This document shows positions 8,812 to 17,206 of a stretch of DNA of 64,000 nucleotides, piece after piece. The translations under genes were made by a program, and so were the position numbers. Under the pieces are notes generated by a model, which was given only the letters and a program-made list of their open reading frames with translations, had not been told where the DNA came from and ran no database searches. Numbering within the stretch: the stretch's first letter is position 1; every line of letters starts with the position of its first letter. Origin of the DNA: Oligoflexia bacterium (GTDB lineage: Bacteria > Bdellovibrionota > UBA1018); assembly GCA_014376785.1 (NCBI GenBank), contig JACMQW010000016.1:1-64000 (forward strand), read 5' to 3'.

Positions 8812-9462
8812 TTAAGCCTTCGGAGCGGACGACGATAGAATTTCGGCAAATTCTTCTGCTTGGATCTTAATCAGCAGCACGAATCCACTCCACTTCGTTT
8901 GGAAGGCATTAAAAGCGACGACCGCGATCACGGCCACGATAATACCCGCCGCCGTCGCAACCAGTGCCGAAGAAATTCCCTCGGCCACCACCGCAAACCC
9001 GCCCGCGCCTTTACGAGCCATCTCATTAAATGCACCCAAAATACCCACGACCGTACCGGCAAGCCCAATAAAGGGCGCCGCACTCCCGATCGTTCCCAGC
9101 ATCCAAAGATTTTTCCGGAGTTCTTGATTTAAAATTTGGCGACGGCGCTCGACAGCTTCCAACCAGTTTGCTCGAAGTCGCTCGTCTTTCGCATTCAACC
9201 GATCGATCGCGGTTCGAAGCAGCTCTGCCGTCGGCAAACCTTCGTTTTTCAGACAGAGTTTTTTCACATCGTCCCACTCGTGACGAAGAAGCGCATTCAT
9301 CGCTTCCAGGTGAAAGGAACGCAGGTCTCGAGAGAGGGAGTAGAAACGCCAGGACCTCTCAAAAATCACTGCCCAGCCGATCAGCGAACAAACGATGAGC
9401 GGGACCATCGTCATACCGCCGTGTTTTACCATTTCCCAAATCGAAGAGTTTTCAGCAAACAT
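8812..9462 (-). CDS. MotA/TolQ/ExbB proton channel family protein
   Basis: About 216 residues. It has an N-terminal membrane segment (MVPLIVCSLIGWAVIFERSW) followed by a cytoplasmic helical domain. Two C-terminal membrane segments carry the family signature (LGTIGSAAPFIGLAGTVVGI and GISSALVATAAGIIVAVIAV, with the conserved polar residues in GTVVGI). It is the channel partner of the ExbD-like protein encoded directly downstream. The start codon lies 49 bases from the divergent DUF4340-like lipoprotein gene, so both promoters are packed into that gap. Confidence 0.87.
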   Translation of the reverse strand: MFAENSSIWEMVKHGGMTMVPLIVCSLIGWAVIFERSWRFYSLSRDLRSFHLEAMNALLRHEWDDVKKLCLKNEGLPTAELLRTAIDRLNAKDERLRANWLEAVERRRQILNQELRKNLWMLGTIGSAAPFIGLAGTVVGILGAFNEMARKGAGGFAVVAEGISSALVATAAGIIVAVIAVVAFNAFQTKWSGFVLLIKIQAEEFAEILSSSAPKA

Positions 9463-9511
9463 GTGGTTGCCACGATAGGACCGAACCTCTTAGGATGTCA
9501 AACAGACACCC

Positions 9512-10531
9512 ATGCTGAAACACCCTAAAATTCCCTTTGTTCTCTCTTCGTCCGTGATCGTTTATTTTTGTCTTTGGGGCCTTCTCTCCAGCTGCACGGA
9601 AAAACTAGACCCCCTCCCTATAGGACAGCCGACGCTTCTCGGAATGAGAGGGCCGTCGAGCGCAGCGATTGAGCGACTCGAGGTCTCCCTTCGCGCACCG
9701 GCAACTCCCGCCTGGCATGTCCGAGTCGAAAAATCAGTGACCGGAACTTGGAAACTCACTTCCCGCTCGGATGGTGAGGAAAAGGGTGACGTGGCCGACC
9801 GGAAACTCGTCGAGCACTTTCTGGAAACCTTGAACACGCTTTCCACCGAGGGGCCGGCGGGTTCGGGAACGAATGCGACATTCGGTTTTGAGCCCTACCG
9901 AGTCGAAGTAAGGGCAGCGACCTCGCAAAAAGAAACGATCCTTCAATTTGGCGATCCGACGGGCGACAGCATCTACTTCCGCCGCTCTGCTGATGGCAAG
10001 CCCGGCCAGGTGGCTAAACCAGAAAATAAAACCTGGATTGTCCGAGGAGCGCTCATCCCGTTTTTTGGCCACCTGAAATCGCCGGCTGCCTTTCAATTAA
10101 AGTCCCCTTGGATAAGCGAAATCGAATCCATCGCCCGGGTTATCCTGACGAATGCCTCCTCTTTACCGGAAAAAACCTGGACCTTTGAGCGCCGAGGAAA
10201 TGACTGGAAACACGGAAATTCGTTGTTGAGCGGAATCGATTCCACGAGCCTAGATCAAATCCTTCACCAGAGGCTGGTCAGATTGGTTTCGGCCGATTCC
10301 GCGAAAAAAGAAAATCTATCCGTGCTCACGGAGAAACCGGATTGGACCATCCGCGTGGTCGATACCCAAGGAAAAGAAGAAACACTCTTCGTTTCACTCA
10401 TTCTGAATCAAACCTACGGACGAAACCCAGTCCGGACTGACCGATTTATAGAACTCTATCCAGAATTTGCGACTGCCATCAGGGCTTTTACCCAAGCGCG
10501 ATTCACCCCTGATAAATCCGGTATAAAGTAG
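9512..10531 (+). CDS. DUF4340-like lipoprotein
   Basis: About 339 residues. The N-terminus has a hydrophobic segment ending in a lipobox (LLSSC), so it is predicted to be lipidated. The repeated pattern of short strand pairs (WHVRVEKSVTGTWKLTS, VEHFLETLNTLS, ETILQFGDPTGDSIYFRR, then a second half with WTFERRGNDWKHG and LDQILHQRLVRLVSADS) resembles DUF4340 proteins, which are often found with ABC/gliding-type export genes. No such genes are adjacent here. Its 3' end overlaps the convergent HAD phosphatase gene by 76 bases. Family assignment is moderate; function unknown. Confidence 0.6.
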   Translation: MLKHPKIPFVLSSSVIVYFCLWGLLSSCTEKLDPLPIGQPTLLGMRGPSSAAIERLEVSLRAPATPAWHVRVEKSVTGTWKLTSRSDGEEKGDVADRKLVEHFLETLNTLSTEGPAGSGTNATFGFEPYRVEVRAATSQKETILQFGDPTGDSIYFRRSADGKPGQVAKPENKTWIVRGALIPFFGHLKSPAAFQLKSPWISEIESIARVILTNASSLPEKTWTFERRGNDWKHGNSLLSGIDSTSLDQILHQRLVRLVSADSAKKENLSVLTEKPDWTIRVVDTQGKEETLFVSLILNQTYGRNPVRTDRFIELYPEFATAIRAFTQARFTPDKSGIK

Positions 10532-11121
10532 TGCGCCCCTCGCGTATCGGCGTCGTGATGATTCGTCGAGGTGATCACGCAAACTTGCATCCCCGCCGAA
10601 AGTGCCGATGCCACGCCGGCTGTACTATCCTCAAAAACGAGCGTGGTAGCGGCTTCCGCGCCCAAAATCTCCATCGCTTTCAAGTAACCATCCGGAGCCG
10701 GTTTGCTTGCCGGGTAATCTTCCGCGCCTAAAACCACCTGAAAACAATCTCGAATTCCCAGGCGATCCAAGATTGAAAGAATTTCTCTTCGGTAAGACCC
10801 AGACACTAAAGCGAGCGGATATTCTTTTGCGAGGTCCCGGATGCATTCGCGAACGCCCGCCACTTCGATCAAATCGGTTTCGATTTTGGCTCGGTAAGTT
10901 TCCAGCACTTCTTCGGTTGCGGACTCTCTTTCACCGGGTGGCGGATACTTCTCAAAGAGGTAATCAAACGCTTTCCCCCATGTGCGGCCCGAGACAAATC
11001 CCACATCCTGTGCAGAAATTTGATAATTCCAACGCAGAAAACACTCCTCGACTGCTTTCGCCGCAGCGAGTTCAGTATCGACGAGTGTCCCATCCATATC
11101 GAAAAATAAGGTTTTGATCAC
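10456..11121 (-). CDS. HAD-superfamily phosphatase, beta-phosphoglucomutase-like
   Basis: About 221 residues. The N-terminal motif FFDMDGTLVDTE carries the nucleophile and acid/base Asp pair, LVSGSYRR is motif II, KPAPDGYLKAM carries the motif III Lys, and FEDSTAGVASALSAG is motif IV. The cap domain is the helical C1 type as in PgmB/Gph-like enzymes. The substrate cannot be read from the sequence; sugar phosphates or phosphoglycolate are typical. Translation starts at GTG 11121. The last 76 bases overlap the convergent DUF4340-like gene, so the C-terminus of each is encoded on opposite strands of the same DNA. Confidence 0.85.
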   Translation of the reverse strand: MIKTLFFDMDGTLVDTELAAAKAVEECFLRWNYQISAQDVGFVSGRTWGKAFDYLFEKYPPPGERESATEEVLETYRAKIETDLIEVAGVRECIRDLAKEYPLALVSGSYRREILSILDRLGIRDCFQVVLGAEDYPASKPAPDGYLKAMEILGAEAATTLVFEDSTAGVASALSAGMQVCVITSTNHHDADTRGAHYFIPDLSGVNRAWVKALMAVANSG

Positions 11122-11349
11122 GCATGCTCAGAATGCGGTCAGCTTTCCATTTATGCAAGTTTTACCGGCAAAAACGCGCTTTTTTCGGAAAAATAGAAAA
11201 GTCTAAAATTTGATCCATGGTTTATTTTCTAAAAAAAGCGAAAAAGACCGAGCTATCCATCGTTTTTTTTCCGAACGATTTCTGAAAAATTCCATTGCGC
11301 GCGCAAATGAGGCCTCTTACAACTAAGAAACACAGGAGATCTAAATCTA

Positions 11350-11703
11350 ATGGCAAAGAAAAAAGCGAAATTCTCGTTCATCAATGAAGTGCATGAAAAC
11401 CTCATGAAATCCGCAACCGTCACCCGCAAAGGCGAAGTCCGCCTGAAGCGTTCCGACGTTCGCGCAATCCTTGAGACTGCCTTCACCGCAGGCGCTAAAG
11501 CAGCTGCCGGCGGAGAACGCGTTCGTTTCCCAGTTGTGGGAACGCTCGTTCGCAAGGAAGTAAAAGCTCGAAAATCCGGAAAAGGCATCAATCCTTTCAC
11601 CGGCGAACCAATGGAAATCAAAGCACGCCCAGCGACTAAAAAGCCTCGCTGGTCTTTCCCTAAAGGACTGAAAGAAACCTTTTCAAACAAGCGTTTCTGG
11701 TAG
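11350..11703 (+). CDS. HU-family DNA-binding protein
   Basis: About 117 residues, strongly basic. The order is an N-terminal Lys-rich tail (MAKKKAKFSF), a helical part, then the HU/IHF beta-arm region (GERVRFPVVGTLVRKEVKAR, GINPFTGEPMEI) where the core family has the GRNPQTGE-type motif. It is longer than the usual 90 residues through extensions at both ends, with a basic C-terminal tail (SFPKGLKETFSNKRFW). A nucleoid-protein role follows from the family. A ribosome site CAGGAG lies about 10 bases upstream, and a strong terminator follows at 11781-11815. It has its own 230-base upstream region and so is monocistronic. Confidence 0.85.
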   Translation: MAKKKAKFSFINEVHENLMKSATVTRKGEVRLKRSDVRAILETAFTAGAKAAAGGERVRFPVVGTLVRKEVKARKSGKGINPFTGEPMEIKARPATKKPRWSFPKGLKETFSNKRFW

Positions 11704-11780
11704 TCTTTTCCGGAACTCTGCGCGTTATTAGATCGATCGATGAGACTGATCGAATAACTAAGCAGCGTGTCTAAAAGATA

Positions 11781-11815
11781 AGAAAGCCGCGCCGGCGAGA
11801 GCCGCGCGGCTTTCT
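11781..11815 (+). terminator. Intrinsic terminator after the HU-like gene
   Basis: Eleven-base-pair perfect stem (AGAAAGCCGCG with CGCGGCTTTCT) and a 13-base loop, followed by a short T-rich tail (TCATTTT). Confidence 0.8.
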
Positions 11816-11891
11816 TCATTTTAAGACGGCCTCGCATTCTTCTCGGAAAATAGCGTTTGACCGAAGCCGAACTAATCGAGAAAACAGGGCC

Positions 11892-12905
11892 ATGCGATTT
11901 GTCACTTACGTTTCCCCTACCCATCCTACTCTCGAATTGATCGGCATCCACGAAGGAGAGCTTGGATCGGGAAAGGTCGTCGACATCGCCGCTGCGGCCC
12001 GGCATTTAAAGATTACCGCGCCCGCAGACATGCTGAGCCTGATTCGCCAGGATGAAACTTTTCTCCCACAGATGCATCTCATCGCAAAAAACTTCAAGTT
12101 GGGCGAACTCCCTCCCGAATGCATCCATGACGAGACGAAAGTGAAATTGCTTTCTCCCATCCCCCGGCCGACTTCGATGCGGGATGGCTATGCTTTTCGG
12201 CAGCATGTTGCTTCTGCTCGGAAAAATCGCGGTCTAGAAATGATTCCGGAGTTCGACAAATTTCCGATTTTTTATTTCACTAATCACCTTGCCGTTTCGG
12301 GACCCGGAGAAATTCCCGTCCAGAAACTCACCGAAGATAAACTCGATTTCGAGCTCGAATCCGCGATCGTTTTGCGCAAGGGCGGCCGAAATATTCCAGC
12401 CAGCCGTGCGGATGACCATATTTTTGGCTACATGATCATGAACGACTGGTCCGCCCGCCACCTTCAGATGGAGGAAATGAAACTCAACCTCGGGCCGGCA
12501 AAAGGGAAAGACTTCTCCACTTCTCTGGGACCTTACCTCGTGACTCGGGACGAACTCTCCCCAAAAGCAATCCAGTCGAAAGAGGGAGAACGGCACGACC
12601 TGGCGATGAAGTGTTTCGTAAATGGAATCCAGGTTTCTTCCGGAAACACTCGGGACATGACTTGGACGTTCGCCCAAATTGTCGAACGCGCGAGCTATGG
12701 TACGGAACTTCACCCCGGTGAAGTGATCGGATCTGGGACCGTCGGAACCGGGTGCTTTCTAGAACTGAATGGGTCGAAGATCACAAATAATCAGTGGTTG
12801 AAACCCGGAGATGAAGTGGTCCTGGAGATTGATCAACTCGGCCGACTCGTGAACCAAATCGTTGCAGCTCCTCCGACCGAACTCGACGAAACACTCCCTC
12901 GGTAA
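11892..12905 (+). CDS. Fumarylacetoacetate hydrolase family protein
   Basis: About 337 residues. The FAH fold is visible from DYNP-less sequence landmarks: YFTNHLAVSGPGEI, the metal-binding ELESAIVLRKGGRNI (conserved Glu residues), NDWSARHLQMEEM, and a C-terminal GSGTVGTGC turn. Together with the next gene (maleylacetoacetate isomerase, 18 bases downstream) this gives the last two steps of tyrosine/homogentisate breakdown: maleylacetoacetate to fumarylacetoacetate, then to fumarate and acetoacetate. The homogentisate dioxygenase is not in the window. The neighbour makes true fumarylacetoacetase activity likelier than another FAH-family hydrolase. Confidence 0.86.
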   Translation: MRFVTYVSPTHPTLELIGIHEGELGSGKVVDIAAAARHLKITAPADMLSLIRQDETFLPQMHLIAKNFKLGELPPECIHDETKVKLLSPIPRPTSMRDGYAFRQHVASARKNRGLEMIPEFDKFPIFYFTNHLAVSGPGEIPVQKLTEDKLDFELESAIVLRKGGRNIPASRADDHIFGYMIMNDWSARHLQMEEMKLNLGPAKGKDFSTSLGPYLVTRDELSPKAIQSKEGERHDLAMKCFVNGIQVSSGNTRDMTWTFAQIVERASYGTELHPGEVIGSGTVGTGCFLELNGSKITNNQWLKPGDEVVLEIDQLGRLVNQIVAAPPTELDETLPR

Positions 12906-12923
12906 AAGGCTCGACCAGGCACC

Positions 12924-13592
12924 ATGAAAAAATTCCGACTCTACCACTATTGGCGCTCATCGAGTTCTTGGCGCGTGCGCTGGGCCCTTGCATTGAAAGG
13001 CTTTTCCGAAGCAGATGTCGAGTTTACCGCCGTTAGCCTTTTAGATGGAGAGAGTGAGAGCGAAACGCACAGAGACCGCCATCCCTTCGGTTACGTTCCG
13101 GTGCTCGAACTCCTCGACGAATCGAATCCACCGCCTCGTCTGGTCGATTCCGTTGCGATTTTAGAATACTTAGAAGAACGCTATCCATTGCCCCGCCTTC
13201 TCCCCGTCCACGCGCTCGACCGGGCGAGAGTGCGAGCGTTAGTTGAAGCAGTGAATGCGAACACCCAACCTCTGCAGAATCTGAGCACTCAGCTCATCGT
13301 TTCTCCCGATGAAGATCCGAATCATGTCGAGAAGAGAAAAACTTGGGCGAGGTATTGGCTGAGGAATGGGATGGCTGCCTTTGAAAAAAGCATCCGCACC
13401 ACGGCTGGCGAGTACTCCTTCGGTGACTCGTTAACGCTGGCTGATCTCTGCCTGATTCCCCAATGTTACAGCGCGATTCGCTACGGAATCGAAGTATCCG
13501 ATTATCCCCTCATTTCGAAGATTTACCACCGGGCGCTCAAGACGGAGGGTTACCTCATGAGTCAGCCGGAGCGTTATAAGCCTGACGTCTGA
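12924..13592 (+). CDS. maiA: Maleylacetoacetate isomerase (zeta-class glutathione transferase)
   Basis: About 222 residues. The N-terminal thioredoxin-like domain starts with LYHYWRSSSSWRVRWALA, which has the zeta-class SSxxxRxR catalytic pattern. PFGYVPVLEL and VDSVAILEYLEERYP supply the glutathione-binding cis-Pro and Ser regions. The all-helical C-terminal domain follows, with SLTLADLCLIPQCYSA. It sits in an operon with the fumarylacetoacetase gene, which supports the isomerase role. A small stem-loop at 13621 probably ends the transcript. Confidence 0.87.
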   Translation: MKKFRLYHYWRSSSSWRVRWALALKGFSEADVEFTAVSLLDGESESETHRDRHPFGYVPVLELLDESNPPPRLVDSVAILEYLEERYPLPRLLPVHALDRARVRALVEAVNANTQPLQNLSTQLIVSPDEDPNHVEKRKTWARYWLRNGMAAFEKSIRTTAGEYSFGDSLTLADLCLIPQCYSAIRYGIEVSDYPLISKIYHRALKTEGYLMSQPERYKPDV

Positions 13593-13620
13593 TCCGCGCT
13601 TGGTGTTCATTTCATCGCTA

Positions 13621-13640
13621 TGAGGCTCCAGCCTCAGTTT
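13621..13640 (+). terminator. Probable terminator after maiA
   Basis: Six-base-pair stem TGAGGC/GCCTCA closed by a TCCA loop and followed by GTTTTC. A second hairpin (AGAAGC/GCTTCT) follows at about 13642-13663. Confidence 0.55.
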
Positions 13641-13725
13641 TCAGAAGCCTGCTTTTAAGCTTCTAAAAGACTTTTTAAGTGAGTTTAACTCCACTCTTAG
13701 CCACATCATTTACTCTGTGTTTGTA

Positions 13726-13990
13726 GGTGAGACTGAACTCTGAGGAGTTCATCACTCACTCGGATCACCAACCTTGAACGGGAGGGACTGAATGCTACGA
13801 CTCAACGAATGCCACCATTATTATTTAAATGAAAATGCTGAGAACCGGAGTCGCGGGGATCCCCGCTGACTAAGAGGCAGGAGGGAAGCTTTTGTCCTCT
13901 TCCTCTCTTTTTGCCCTCACATTGACAGGCGTGCCCCATAAAAGACGAAGACCGTATCGAAGTTATCCTCACTCGCTTCATACGGTCTTC
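13726..13990 (+). ncRNA. Candidate structured noncoding RNA or leader, unidentified
   Basis: A 450-base gap between maiA and the next gene is packed with secondary-structure signals. At 13726-13769 GGTGA...TCACC and GTGAG...CTCAC enclose a perfect 7-bp hairpin TGAACTC-TGAG-GAGTTCA. At about 13853-13866 there is a 14-base perfect palindrome GCGGGGATCCCCGC, and the unit ends in a strong terminator at 13947-13990. Between them is a 25-codon frame (ATG 13792, TGA 13867-13869) starting MLRLNECHHYYLNENAENR with GGGAGG six bases upstream. It could be a small protein or leader peptide. It does not match tmRNA, 6S, RNase P or SRP RNA landmarks that I know. Strand is chosen from the terminator's T-tract. 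Confidence 0.4.
13947..13990 (+). terminator. Intrinsic terminator in the 13.7-14.0 kb gap
   Basis: Eleven-bp perfect stem GAAGACCGTAT/ATACGGTCTTC, with a further CGAAG/CTTC pairing inside, followed by GCTTTTTC. It lies 54 bases upstream of the next start codon, so it ends an upstream transcript and not a known gene, or acts as an attenuator. Confidence 0.75.
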
Positions 13991-14043
13991 GCTTTTTCTA
14001 TTTCCAGTGTTCTAACCCGTGATTTCGGGCGACACTCTCTTAA

Positions 14044-14478
14044 ATGGCGCCTACTGACCTGAGTCCTGAAGGAATCAAAGATCCACTCACCCTCTTTAGC
14101 TACCTCGTTGAGACCGGCGGGAGTGTCCTGACCACATCGGAAACCGGCAACGGTTCCTTGGTGCGACTCGGATACAAAGTAGACGTCGTGAAAAAAGACC
14201 TCCGCATGCTCGGATTACCCACCGAAACATTGGATTCCTTTTGGTGGTCGAATGCCGATGCGAGCTACTCGATCGAAGACGCCTTTCGCATTCTTCAGAT
14301 CCTCTTCAAAGGGCTTCGTCCGAAGAAAGGCATCTTGGTGCTTTCTTTCCAAAAACTGGGAAAAGAAAATCCCTGGAGCTCACGCACGGTGATGACCGTA
14401 CTTCGGCAAGCGGGATTCCAGCTCTTCCACACGTTTGAAAATGCGGAAGAGCATCTGTTTTTTTGTCAGAGGCTCTGA
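14044..14478 (+). CDS. Hypothetical protein with methyltransferase-like C-terminal half
   Basis: About 144 residues, not recognised. The second half (IEDAFRILQILFKGLRPKKGILVLSF, then TVMTVLRQAGFQLFHTF and EEHLFFCQR) resembles the last strands of a class I SAM-dependent methyltransferase (the helix, LRPGG-like turn and final beta hairpin). The N-terminal half has no glycine-rich SAM motif, so this may be a degenerate or truncated relative. No signal peptide. The 3' end overlaps the convergent secreted-protein gene by 13 bases. Confidence 0.5.
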   Translation: MAPTDLSPEGIKDPLTLFSYLVETGGSVLTTSETGNGSLVRLGYKVDVVKKDLRMLGLPTETLDSFWWSNADASYSIEDAFRILQILFKGLRPKKGILVLSFQKLGKENPWSSRTVMTVLRQAGFQLFHTFENAEEHLFFCQRL

Positions 14479-15050
14479 AGTCCGGTGCAGTGGGTGGTGA
14501 TTTTCGACACCTGAATGTTCATTCCATTCTCGGTAGAGACAGACACCGGAGACCATGCGGGGGAAGTTTCGAACCGAATTTCTTTAACCAATGGATCGTC
14601 ATGGGATGTGACCCACTCGTTACGATAAGGGATCGAAATATCGAGCCCTGAAGAAGCGGCGGAGTTTAAGTAGTTCGCTCCACGCAAATCCATCATTCCC
14701 ACTCGCAAGATTGGATCATCGATGTTCATCGACATCGAATCGACCGAGAATCCGGTGACCAGATTCAAACTTCCATACGGCACTTCGCAGACGACCGGCC
14801 GGGCCTGGAAGCCCCCATCGTTCACGACGACTCGTGCTTCATCATGCAGCGGACAAGCGGGAACAAGATCTGTCTTCACTTTTTTACCGGTTTCAAAATT
14901 CCAAGTCTCGACCGTTAGCCGCGCATCACAATGGACGAAAGTTTCGGCTAGTAGTTCAGGCAAAGATCCAGGAGCAGATTCAGATTGAAGTCCTGAAGCA
15001 GATGCAGAGACGGCAAAAAGCGCGACGAATACCAAATGAAATTGTTTCAT
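14466..15050 (-). CDS. Secreted protein, unknown function
   Basis: About 194 residues from ATG 15050, with a short signal peptide (MKQFHLVFVALFAVSASASG). The mature part has four cysteines (VHCDAR, PACPLHD, VVCEVP, THCTGL), and alternating polar and hydrophobic strands suggest a small beta-rich periplasmic domain. No family recognised. The three codons upstream of this ATG would start with TTG and add MFT-like residues. The gene is convergent with the 14044 gene and alone on its strand. Confidence 0.65.
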   Translation of the reverse strand: MKQFHLVFVALFAVSASASGLQSESAPGSLPELLAETFVHCDARLTVETWNFETGKKVKTDLVPACPLHDEARVVVNDGGFQARPVVCEVPYGSLNLVTGFSVDSMSMNIDDPILRVGMMDLRGANYLNSAASSGLDISIPYRNEWVTSHDDPLVKEIRFETSPAWSPVSVSTENGMNIQVSKITTHCTGLQSL

Positions 15051-15418
15051 AGTGAACAAGAGTAGGGCCCGACGGAACAGCTGTCAAATCGCGCCGAGTG
15101 TCGATTCGCACCGAGGGAAGGACCGCTCTGACACCGGGGTTTCTTTTTTTTCCCGTTGCACTCTTTTTTTCTGTCGAAAAGCCCGCCCAAAACAGCCAAA
15201 ACGATCGCTTCCACTTGCATGCTCTGGCACAGCCGTTGCTTTAGGTAAAATCATGATCCACTTTCCATTCGCCGCATAGGGGACCATCGGCGCGTGGGGA
15301 ATGGCATGAGGAGAAGACGGCCTGTTTGGGGTCGTCTTCTCTCGAAAATAACTCCATCTTAAAAATCTTCTTCGCTTTTTAGGTTTTCCCAGGAAACACT
15401 CGGCTTCAGGAGTCACCG
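15051..15418. other. Divergent intergenic region with a 9-bp hairpin
   Basis: This 368-base gap separates two divergently transcribed secreted-protein genes and must hold their promoters. It contains long T runs on the plus strand (around 15148 and 15164) and a hairpin GAGAAGACG/CGTCTTCTC at 15311-15341 that lacks a T-tract on either side. No convincing gene: a minus-strand frame here is open but has no family features. Confidence 0.5.
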
Positions 15419-16060
15419 ATGTTCAAAAGAAACCTGATTCAGAAGCGCCCGACTAAAAATCTCCCGATGAAAGTTCCGTTTGGACTTTTCCTTCTTCTGT
15501 CGATGGTTTCGATGGTCGCGCCCTCCCCTCGGGCCCAGGCAACTGAGCTCCAAGAATCCCCAAGCTACTACGACTCTTTTCTCTTTTCGGCTCATGGAGA
15601 TTGCCGAGAGATGGATAAGCTCTGGTTTTACCAAACTTACTCATGGGAAACGGCGCTCCTCGGAGTCGACGACCGCGGACGTCCGATTTCCGCCGAACTT
15701 TCCCTGCAGCTCTTCCGTGACGGATCTTACTTCGCTCATTATGCCGAACTGGTTTTAACCGACATTCGCTCCACGACTCGAAGCTACGACACCTTGAGCT
15801 ACAAGACGCTCATCGGAAAATGGTCCGTGAATCAAAGCGAAATCACGCTTGCCGGAATCGGTACTGGACTGCCAGACCGCGTTTTTTTGCCGGATGGAAG
15901 TTTGAAAAATTCTATCCGTTTTCGCTTTACGGAAGTGATTCATGACGACCGCATCTTACAAACGACCATGAACCTAGCCAGGGTCGGAACCAGTGAAGGT
16001 CCGCGGGGGATCTCGCTCCAGAAGTACTGTGCGAAACCCCCTCGACTCGGCCTCAGGTAA
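15419..16060 (+). CDS. Secreted protein, unknown function
   Basis: About 213 residues. A long basic n-region precedes the hydrophobic signal core (KVPFGLFLLLSMVSMV) with cleavage near RAQATE. The mature domain has paired strands such as WETALLGVDDRGRPISAELS and KWSVNQSEITLAGIG, a lipocalin-like flavour, and two cysteines (GDCREM, KYCAKP) near the two ends that may form a disulfide. CAGGAG six bases upstream supports ATG 15419, although an internal ATG (15467) would give a shorter signal peptide. No family recognised. Confidence 0.65.
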   Translation: MFKRNLIQKRPTKNLPMKVPFGLFLLLSMVSMVAPSPRAQATELQESPSYYDSFLFSAHGDCREMDKLWFYQTYSWETALLGVDDRGRPISAELSLQLFRDGSYFAHYAELVLTDIRSTTRSYDTLSYKTLIGKWSVNQSEITLAGIGTGLPDRVFLPDGSLKNSIRFRFTEVIHDDRILQTTMNLARVGTSEGPRGISLQKYCAKPPRLGLR

Positions 16061-16080
16061 AAAGCGAAATTCGCCTCTAT

Positions 16081-17073
16081 TTACTGATTTAGAATATAAG
16101 CAAACATCAGAGGTGCCACGATCGTTGCGTCGCTTTCTACGATGTAACTCGGGGTAGTCACAGAAAGTTTTCCCCAGGTGATTTTTTCGTTCGGCACGGC
16201 TCCTGAGTAGGATCCATACGAAGTCGTGGAGTCGGAAATCTGGCAGAAATAGCCCCAAAGCCTGACGTCATCTTTTTCGAGATCTTGGCGAATCATCGGA
16301 ACGACGCAGATCGGGAAATCCCCCGCGATGCCGCCCCCGATTTGGAAAAATCCGATTGAATGATTTGCGGACACGCCGAGGTACCATTCCGCGAGCATGG
16401 TCATGTATTCGATTCCTGATCGCACGGTGTGAACGTTCTTCACTAACCCCTTGAGGCAGTAAGACGCGTACATGTTTCCGAGAGTCGAGTCTTCCCATCC
16501 CGGAACCACCATCGGCAGATTTTTTTCCGCAGCGGCAAGCAACCAGCTGTCTTTCGGGTCGATCTGATAATGTTCTTTAAATTTTCCCGACAGGAGTGCG
16601 CGGTAGAAAAATTCGTGCGGGAAGCAACGCTCGCCCTTCGCTTCTGCAGAATTCCACTCGTTTTCCATGATCCGCCAAATCTTGCGCATCGCCGCTTCTT
16701 CAGGAATGCACGTATCGGTCACTCGGTTTAAGTGTTTATCGTAGAGGCGTTGCTCGTCTTCTTTCGTCAAATCCCGGTAGTTCGGCACCCGCTCGTAGTG
16801 GTCGTGAGCAACCAGGTTATAAACATCTTCTTCTAAGTTCGCGCCGGTGCAAGAAATCGCGTGAACTTTTCCCTGGCGAATCATTTCCGCGAGGGAAAGA
16901 CCAAGCTCTGCCGTCGACATCGCGCCCGCAAGCGTGACCATCATCTTACCGCCGGAATCGATGTGCTTATTATAGCCCTCGACGGCGTCGATCATCGCCG
17001 CTGCGTTGAAATGCCGGTAATGATGCTTCATAAATTTCGAAATCGGGCCGAGGATTTTCGTCGATGCAGTCAT
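16081..17073 (-). CDS. Deoxyhypusine synthase-like protein
   Basis: About 330 residues of the deoxyhypusine synthase family: VTLAGAMSTAELGLSLAEMI, ISCTGANLEEDVYNL and GGGIAGDFPICVVPM are NAD/spermidine-site regions. NEKITWGKLS carries the lysine that in true enzymes forms the imine intermediate. Archaea and eukaryotes use this enzyme on eIF5A; bacteria lack eIF5A, and the bacterial homologues studied make homospermidine or similar polyamines, so a polyamine aminobutyltransferase role is likely. Start chosen at ATG 17073 because GCAGGAG lies 5 bases upstream. A reading frame 15 codons longer has no ribosome site. Confidence 0.83.
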   Translation of the reverse strand: MTASTKILGPISKFMKHHYRHFNAAAMIDAVEGYNKHIDSGGKMMVTLAGAMSTAELGLSLAEMIRQGKVHAISCTGANLEEDVYNLVAHDHYERVPNYRDLTKEDEQRLYDKHLNRVTDTCIPEEAAMRKIWRIMENEWNSAEAKGERCFPHEFFYRALLSGKFKEHYQIDPKDSWLLAAAEKNLPMVVPGWEDSTLGNMYASYCLKGLVKNVHTVRSGIEYMTMLAEWYLGVSANHSIGFFQIGGGIAGDFPICVVPMIRQDLEKDDVRLWGYFCQISDSTTSYGSYSGAVPNEKITWGKLSVTTPSYIVESDATIVAPLMFAYILNQ

Positions 17074-17206
17074 GGAGACTCCTGCTTCTCGTTTGAGAAG
17101 ACTGGTTTTGCCGTTCAAAGCCCACGCTCAAATCGCTGAATTCCGGCAAGGTAAAGTCGAAGCGGTGGGTCTGTTATAGAGAAAATCTGGGCTAGGTCAA
17201 TGGGAG

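Noticed and set aside
15084-15416. Minus-strand frame of 110 codons in the divergent gap
   Set aside because: Low-complexity, no recognisable family, overlaps the upstream region of the 15419 gene and lacks a ribosome site.
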